A DNA stretch of 64,000 nucleotides. It comes from Deltaproteobacteria bacterium (GTDB lineage: Bacteria > Myxococcota_A > UBA9160 > PR03). The notes under the pieces were generated by a model. The model was not told the DNA's origin. It was given only the letters and a program-made list of their open reading frames with translations, and searched no databases. Shown here piece by piece: positions 57,633 to 64,000 of this stretch. Every line of letters starts with the position of its first letter. Within the stretch, counting starts at the first letter, position 1. The stretch is from assembly GCA_035063765.1 (NCBI GenBank), contig JAPSFT010000016.1, forward strand, positions 1 through 64,000. The letters run 5' to 3'. The position numbers and the translations under genes are program-made.

Positions 57633-58823
57633 GTGGCGCCGGCCGCCGGCGCCGCCCTGCCCTCGCTGCGGCGCCGCGGCCTCGCGCACGGCGCCTACTG
57701 GTTCCTGGCGATGACGACGGCCGGGGTCATGCTGCCCTACTTCGCGCTCTACCTGCGCGAGGACGCGGGCCTCTCGGGCACCCAGGTCGGCGCCGTCTTC
57801 GCGACGATGCCGCTGGTCGGGATGGCGACCCAGCCGCTCTGGGGCACCGTCGCCGACCGCACGGGCCTGCGCGCGCGCGTGCTCGTGGTGCTGTGCCTCG
57901 GCTCCGCCGCCGGCTTCCTCGCGATCGGCGCGGCCCGGGCCTTCCCGGCCCTGCTCGCCGCCACGGCCGCCTGCGCGCTCTTCGCGCGCGCGCTGATCCC
58001 GATGTCGCTCTCGGTCAGCATCCCGGCCTTCGCGGACCACGCGCACGCCTTCGGCTTCGTGCGCGCGCTCGGGACCATCGGCTTCGGCGCAGCGATGTTC
58101 GGGCTGCCCGCGCTGCTCAGCCGCGGCGCGGCGCCGCCCGATCTCGCGCGGCTCTTCCCGGCAGCGGCCGCGCTGGCCGTCGCGACCGGGCTCGCCGCCC
58201 TCGCGCTCCCGGGCGGGGGCGTGCTCGCGCTGCGCTCGCAGCCCGGCGAGTGGCGCGGCCTCGCGCGCAACCGCCCGTTCCGGCGCCTGCTCGTGCTCTG
58301 CGCGGGCGCCTTCCTGTTCCAGAACGGGCCGATCGAGCTCTTCCCGGTGCTGGTGCGCGCCCGCGGCGGGGACCTCGAGTCGATCCGCACCTTCTGGCTG
58401 TGGATGCTCGTGCCGGAGGTCGTGCTGGTGGCGCTGCTCGGGACGGCCCTCGCGCGCTTCTCGCCGCGCTCGCTGCTCGCCCTCGGGCTCGCCGCCGGCG
58501 GCCTGCGCTGGCTCGGCACCGCCGCCCTGGGATCGCTCGCCTGGCTCGGCCCGCTCCAGGCGCTCCACGCGGTGGTCGTGCTCGGCCTGATGATCGGCGC
58601 CCCGCTCTACCTCGACGCCGCGGTGCCCCCGCAGCTGCGCTCCACGGCGCAGGCCGGCTTCGCGGTGGTGTCGGTCGGGATCGGCGGCACCGCCTCGAGC
58701 CTGCTCTCGGGCTGGCTCCTCGACGCCGGGGGGCCGGCGGCGCCGTGCTGGGTGGGGGGCGCGGGCTCGCTGCTCCTCGCGCTCGCCGCGCCGCGCTGGC
58801 TGCCCCGCGCCGCCCGGTGCTAA
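57633..58823 (+). CDS. MFS transporter
   Basis: The 396-residue protein has about 12 hydrophobic segments and MFS features: AYWFLAMTTAGVMLPYFALYL, the loop 2-3 motif GTVADRTGLRARV, and FVRALGTIGFGAAMFGLPAL as in MFS_1-like/nucleoside symporter-type transporters. The substrate is unknown. The GTG at 57633 follows the crotonase stop directly. Loop segments between helices are Arg/Gly rich. Confidence 0.86.
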   Translation: MAPAAGAALPSLRRRGLAHGAYWFLAMTTAGVMLPYFALYLREDAGLSGTQVGAVFATMPLVGMATQPLWGTVADRTGLRARVLVVLCLGSAAGFLAIGAARAFPALLAATAACALFARALIPMSLSVSIPAFADHAHAFGFVRALGTIGFGAAMFGLPALLSRGAAPPDLARLFPAAAALAVATGLAALALPGGGVLALRSQPGEWRGLARNRPFRRLLVLCAGAFLFQNGPIELFPVLVRARGGDLESIRTFWLWMLVPEVVLVALLGTALARFSPRSLLALGLAAGGLRWLGTAALGSLAWLGPLQALHAVVVLGLMIGAPLYLDAAVPPQLRSTAQAGFAVVSVGIGGTASSLLSGWLLDAGGPAAPCWVGGAGSLLLALAAPRWLPRAARC

Positions 58824-58833
58824 GCCCAGGGGC

Positions 58834-59460
58834 ATGGCGACCCTCGAGTTCTTCTTCGACTGCTCGAGCCCGTGGACCTACCTGGCCTTCGACCGGATCG
58901 AGGCGCTGGCGCAGGAGACCGGCGCCACCCTGGTCTGGAAGCCGATCCTCGTCGGAGGCGTCTTCAACGCGGTGAACCCGAGCGTCTACGAGACGCGCGC
59001 GAAGCCGGTGCCGGCCAAGGCGCGCTACTACGGGAAGGACCTGGGCGACTGGGTGCGCCGCTCGGGCCTGCGCATCGGGACGCCGAAGCCCTTCCCGGTG
59101 AACAGCGTGAAGGCGATGCGCGGCGCCTTCTTCGCGCTCGACGCCGGGTGCATCGCGCCCTACGCCCGCGCCGTCTTCGAGGCCTACTGGGGCGAGCTGC
59201 GCGACATCTCGCAGGACGAGGTGCTGGCCGACGTGGTGGCGCGCGTCGGCCTCGACCGCGACGCCTACTTCGCGGCGATCGCCGCACCGGCGCTGAAGGA
59301 GCGCCTGCGCGCCACGACCGACGAGCTGGTCGCGCGCGGGGGCTTCGGCTCGCCCACCCTGTTCGTGGACGGCGACGACATGTACTTCGGCAACGACCGG
59401 CTCGTGCTGGTGCGCGAGGCGCTGCTCGCGAAAGGGGGCGCCCCCGCAGGATCTCGCTAG
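58834..59460 (+). CDS. DsbA-fold 2-hydroxychromene-2-carboxylate isomerase-like protein
   Basis: The 208-residue protein is a thioredoxin-fold DsbA-family member of the HCCA isomerase/kappa-GST type. It has [14 protein letters not shown] with the active Ser/Pro near residue 12, the [13 protein letters not shown] segment and C-terminal [26 protein letters not shown] isomerases use glutathione in naphthalene-type degradation; bacteria carry many relatives with other roles. It starts 10 bases after the MFS gene. Confidence 0.87.
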   Translation: MATLEFFFDCSSPWTYLAFDRIEALAQETGATLVWKPILVGGVFNAVNPSVYETRAKPVPAKARYYGKDLGDWVRRSGLRIGTPKPFPVNSVKAMRGAFFALDAGCIAPYARAVFEAYWGELRDISQDEVLADVVARVGLDRDAYFAAIAAPALKERLRATTDELVARGGFGSPTLFVDGDDMYFGNDRLVLVREALLAKGGAPAGSR

Positions 59461-59470
59461 CCTCGGCGCC

Positions 59471-60463
59471 ATGGAGGCCAGGCGCGCGCGACTGCGCCGG
59501 GGTCGTCGCGACGACGCCGGGAGCGACGGCGCCGGGAGTGACGGCGCCGCGAGCGACGAGCGGGGCGCCGGCGCCGCGCCGCTGCGCAAGCCCGAGTGGC
59601 TGCGCGTGCGCCTGGTCGACTCGCCGGGCCTGCGCGAGACACGCGAGCTGGTACGCGCGCAGCGGCTGCACACGGTCTGCGAGGAGGCCGCCTGCCCGAA
59701 CCTCGGCGAGTGCTGGTCGCAGCGCCACGCGACGGTGATGATCCTGGGCAGCACCTGCACGCGCGCCTGCACCTTCTGCAACGTGCGGAGCGGACGCCCC
59801 GACCCCGTCGATCCCGGCGAGCCCGCGCGCGTCGCCGCCGCGGTCGCGAAGCTCGCCTTCCGACACGTCGTCGTGACGTCCGTCGACCGCGACGACCTTC
59901 CCGACGGCGGCGCCGCCCACTTCGTGGCCGTGCTCGAGGCGATCCGCGCCGCGGCGCCCGGCGTGACGGTGGAGCTCCTGACCCCCGACTTCCGGCACAA
60001 GCCCGGCGCGATCGAGACGGTGGCGGCGGCCCGCCCCGACGTCCTCAACCACAACCTCGAGACGGTCCCGCGCCGGTACCGGGCCGTGCGGCCCGGCGCG
60101 AGCTACGCGCACTCGCTCGGGCTCCTGCGCCGCGTGAAGGAGGTGGCGCCCGGCGTCTTCACCAAGTCCGGGCTCATGGTCGGGCTCGGTGAGGAGCCCG
60201 CGGAGGTGGACGCGGTGCTCGACGACCTGCGCGCCCACGACGTCGACTTCGTGACCATCGGGCAGTACCTGCGTCCGACCCTCGCCCACATCCCGGTGGC
60301 CCGCTGGGTCGAGCCGGGCGAGTTCGAGGCCCTCGCCGCGCGCGCCCGGGCACGGGGCTTCCTGATGGTCTCGGCCTCCCCGCTCACGCGATCGTCGTAT
60401 CACGCCGATGCGGACTTCGCGCAGCTCCGACTCGCCAGGGAGGCCCGGCTCGCGAGCGCCTGA
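59471..60463 (+). CDS. lipA: Lipoyl synthase
   Basis: The 330-residue radical-SAM enzyme inserts two sulfurs into octanoyl groups on H protein and E2. It has the auxiliary cluster motif [12 protein letters not shown], the radical-SAM CxxxCxxC (CTRACTFC), the NLETVPR segment and the C-terminal RSSYHAD motif for the second cluster's serine ligand. The N-terminus contains a 15-base repeat encoding GSDGA units (near 59515-59560). It sits 37 bases ahead of aceE. LipB or LplA is not visible. Confidence 0.95.
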   Translation: MEARRARLRRGRRDDAGSDGAGSDGAASDERGAGAAPLRKPEWLRVRLVDSPGLRETRELVRAQRLHTVCEEAACPNLGECWSQRHATVMILGSTCTRACTFCNVRSGRPDPVDPGEPARVAAAVAKLAFRHVVVTSVDRDDLPDGGAAHFVAVLEAIRAAAPGVTVELLTPDFRHKPGAIETVAAARPDVLNHNLETVPRRYRAVRPGASYAHSLGLLRRVKEVAPGVFTKSGLMVGLGEEPAEVDAVLDDLRAHDVDFVTIGQYLRPTLAHIPVARWVEPGEFEALAARARARGFLMVSASPLTRSSYHADADFAQLRLAREARLASA

Positions 60464-60500
60464 GTCGAAACGCCCCCAGATCCAAGACCCGAGGTTCGCC

Positions 60501-63158
<2,658 letters not shown>

Positions 63159-63168
63159 CGAGGGCCCC

Positions 63169-64000
63169 GTGGCGAGCGAAACCGAGGTCAAGCTCCCCAA
63201 CATCGGCGACTTCGAGGAGGTCGAGGTCATCGAGCTGCTCGTGAAGCCGGGCGACCGGATCGAGGTCGAGCAGGCCCTGCTCGTGCTCGAGAGCGACAAG
63301 GCCACCATGGAGATCCCCTCGCCCGTGGCCGGCGTCCTCGCAAGGCTCCTGGTCGGGGTCGGCGACAAGATCAGCGAAGGCCGGCCGATCGCGCGGATCG
63401 AGGTCGAGGGGGAGGGAGCGACGCCGGGCGAAGCGGGCGCTCGGGCCGCGCAGGCCGCGCCTGCCGGGGCCGCCCAGCCCGCCGGGTCTGCGCGGCCGGA
63501 CGAGGCCGAGAAGCCGGTGGCCCCGGCGCCCGCCGCGAGGACGGCGACGCCGAGCCTCGAGCCCGAAGCCGACGAAGGGGCGGCGCCCACCCCCGCCGAC
63601 CTCGCGCCCTACGCGACGGCCGGCGCTGCGATCCGGGCCCACGCGAGCCCCTCCGTGCGCCGCCTCGCCCGCGAGCTCGGCGTCGAGCTCGACCTCGTCC
63701 CCGGCAGCGGGCCCAAGGGCCGGATCCGGCCCGAGGACGTGCAGGGCTACGTGAAGGCGCTCGTCTCGCAGCGCGGCGCCGCCGCGGTGCCGATCGCCGG
63801 CGTCCACGTGGCGGCGCCCGTCGAGGTGGACTTCGCGAAGTGGGGCCCGGTTGCGAGCGAGCCCCTGAACCGCGTGCGCCGCGTGGCCGCCGCGAACCTG
63901 CACCGGAGCTGGGTCACCGTCCCCCACGTCACCCAGCACGACGAGGCCGACGTCACCGAGCTCGAGGCGTTCCGCGAGGAGCACCGCGCCGAGGCCGGAA
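63169..64000 (+). CDS. aceF: Pyruvate dehydrogenase E2 (dihydrolipoyl acetyltransferase), partial
   Basis: The reading frame opens with a GTG at 63169, 10 bases after aceE, and runs off the window end, so about 277 residues are seen. A single lipoyl domain occupies residues about 1-80 with the lipoylated lysine K44 in ESDKATME; then an Ala/Pro/Glu-rich hinge; a peripheral-subunit-binding domain (ASPSVRRLARELGVELDLV, GPKGRIRPEDV); and the start of the catalytic domain (LNRVRRVAAANLHRSW). The 3' part is cut off. Confidence 0.93.
   Translation, partial: MASETEVKLPNIGDFEEVEVIELLVKPGDRIEVEQALLVLESDKATMEIPSPVAGVLARLLVGVGDKISEGRPIARIEVEGEGATPGEAGARAAQAAPAGAAQPAGSARPDEAEKPVAPAPAARTATPSLEPEADEGAAPTPADLAPYATAGAAIRAHASPSVRRLARELGVELDLVPGSGPKGRIRPEDVQGYVKALVSQRGAAAVPIAGVHVAAPVEVDFAKWGPVASEPLNRVRRVAAANLHRSWVTVPHVTQHDEADVTELEAFREEHRAEAG

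Overview
The window is very GC-rich (roughly 70% or more by eye), gene-dense chromosomal DNA from a Gram-negative bacterium. Evidence for a Gram-negative cell is a complete type II secretion (T2SS) gene series, OmpA-type and M48 lipoproteins with lipoboxes, and a homodimeric AceE-type pyruvate dehydrogenase. The long T2SS operon, two-subunit glycine decarboxylase (GcvPA/GcvPB), abundant GTG/TTG starts with 4-base overlaps and many TPR/HEAT/PAS proteins point to a deltaproteobacterial or Myxococcota-like lineage known mainly from metagenomes. That placement is inference. No phage, plasmid, IS transposase, rRNA or CRISPR is visible. No gene-free stretch exceeds 300 bases; the longest is the 283-base dnaK/gspC divergent region.

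Layout. 1-97: a REPIN-like palindrome. 98-5342 (minus): SDR, flavin reductase and class I fructose-bisphosphate aldolase in one tight group, then a small exported protein; next a glycerate 2-kinase and an OmpA lipoprotein continuous with a proteostasis block (lon, hsp20, dnaK, to 10183). 10467-24155 (plus): gspC-D-E-F-G-H-I-J-K-L-M-N, mostly translationally coupled, followed by an ArsR-methyltransferase fusion. 25153-25366: four copies of a hairpin repeat. 25366-31990 (plus): HAD hydrolase, TldD, TldE, metallo-beta-lactamase fold hydrolase, HEAT protein, SDR and a secreted repeat protein. 32016-36793: class II fumarase and a PAS/ATPase sensor protein (minus), then a class I fumarase (plus), ending at a second REPIN-like element. 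36901-37242: a DUF2203 protein (minus). 37337-47996 (plus): maf, yggS, proC, divIVA, DUF167, fmdB, folD, gcvT, gcvH, gcvPA, gcvPB and an M48/TPR lipoprotein. 47912-54744: a MerR-TPR regulator, an HPF-like ribosome factor, SCP2 protein, uvrA, two small proteins, a MoeZ-like protein and an exported protein. 54872-55189: tRNA-Leu(CAA) and tRNA-Ala(GGC). 55355-59460: a mini zinc-ribbon protein, a membrane-SDR fusion, an atypical crotonase, an MFS transporter and a DsbA-fold isomerase. 59471-64000 (plus): lipA, aceE and the 5' part of aceF, cut by the window end.

How the genes fit together. Two lipoate-dependent complexes (glycine cleavage H protein, pyruvate dehydrogenase E2) and lipoyl synthase are all here. 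folD sits directly ahead of the glycine cleavage genes and shares their folate cofactor. The T2SS carries unusual add-ons: a SPOR domain on the secretin and a calcium-binding-type repeat on the minor pseudopilin GspJ. Together with the missing pilotin and GspA/B genes they suggest a different way of anchoring the secreton to the cell wall. Other points worth following up are a sensor-kinase-like protein that has lost its phosphoacceptor histidine between two unrelated fumarases, a crotonase lacking both usual catalytic glutamates, and short repeats that set gene ends.
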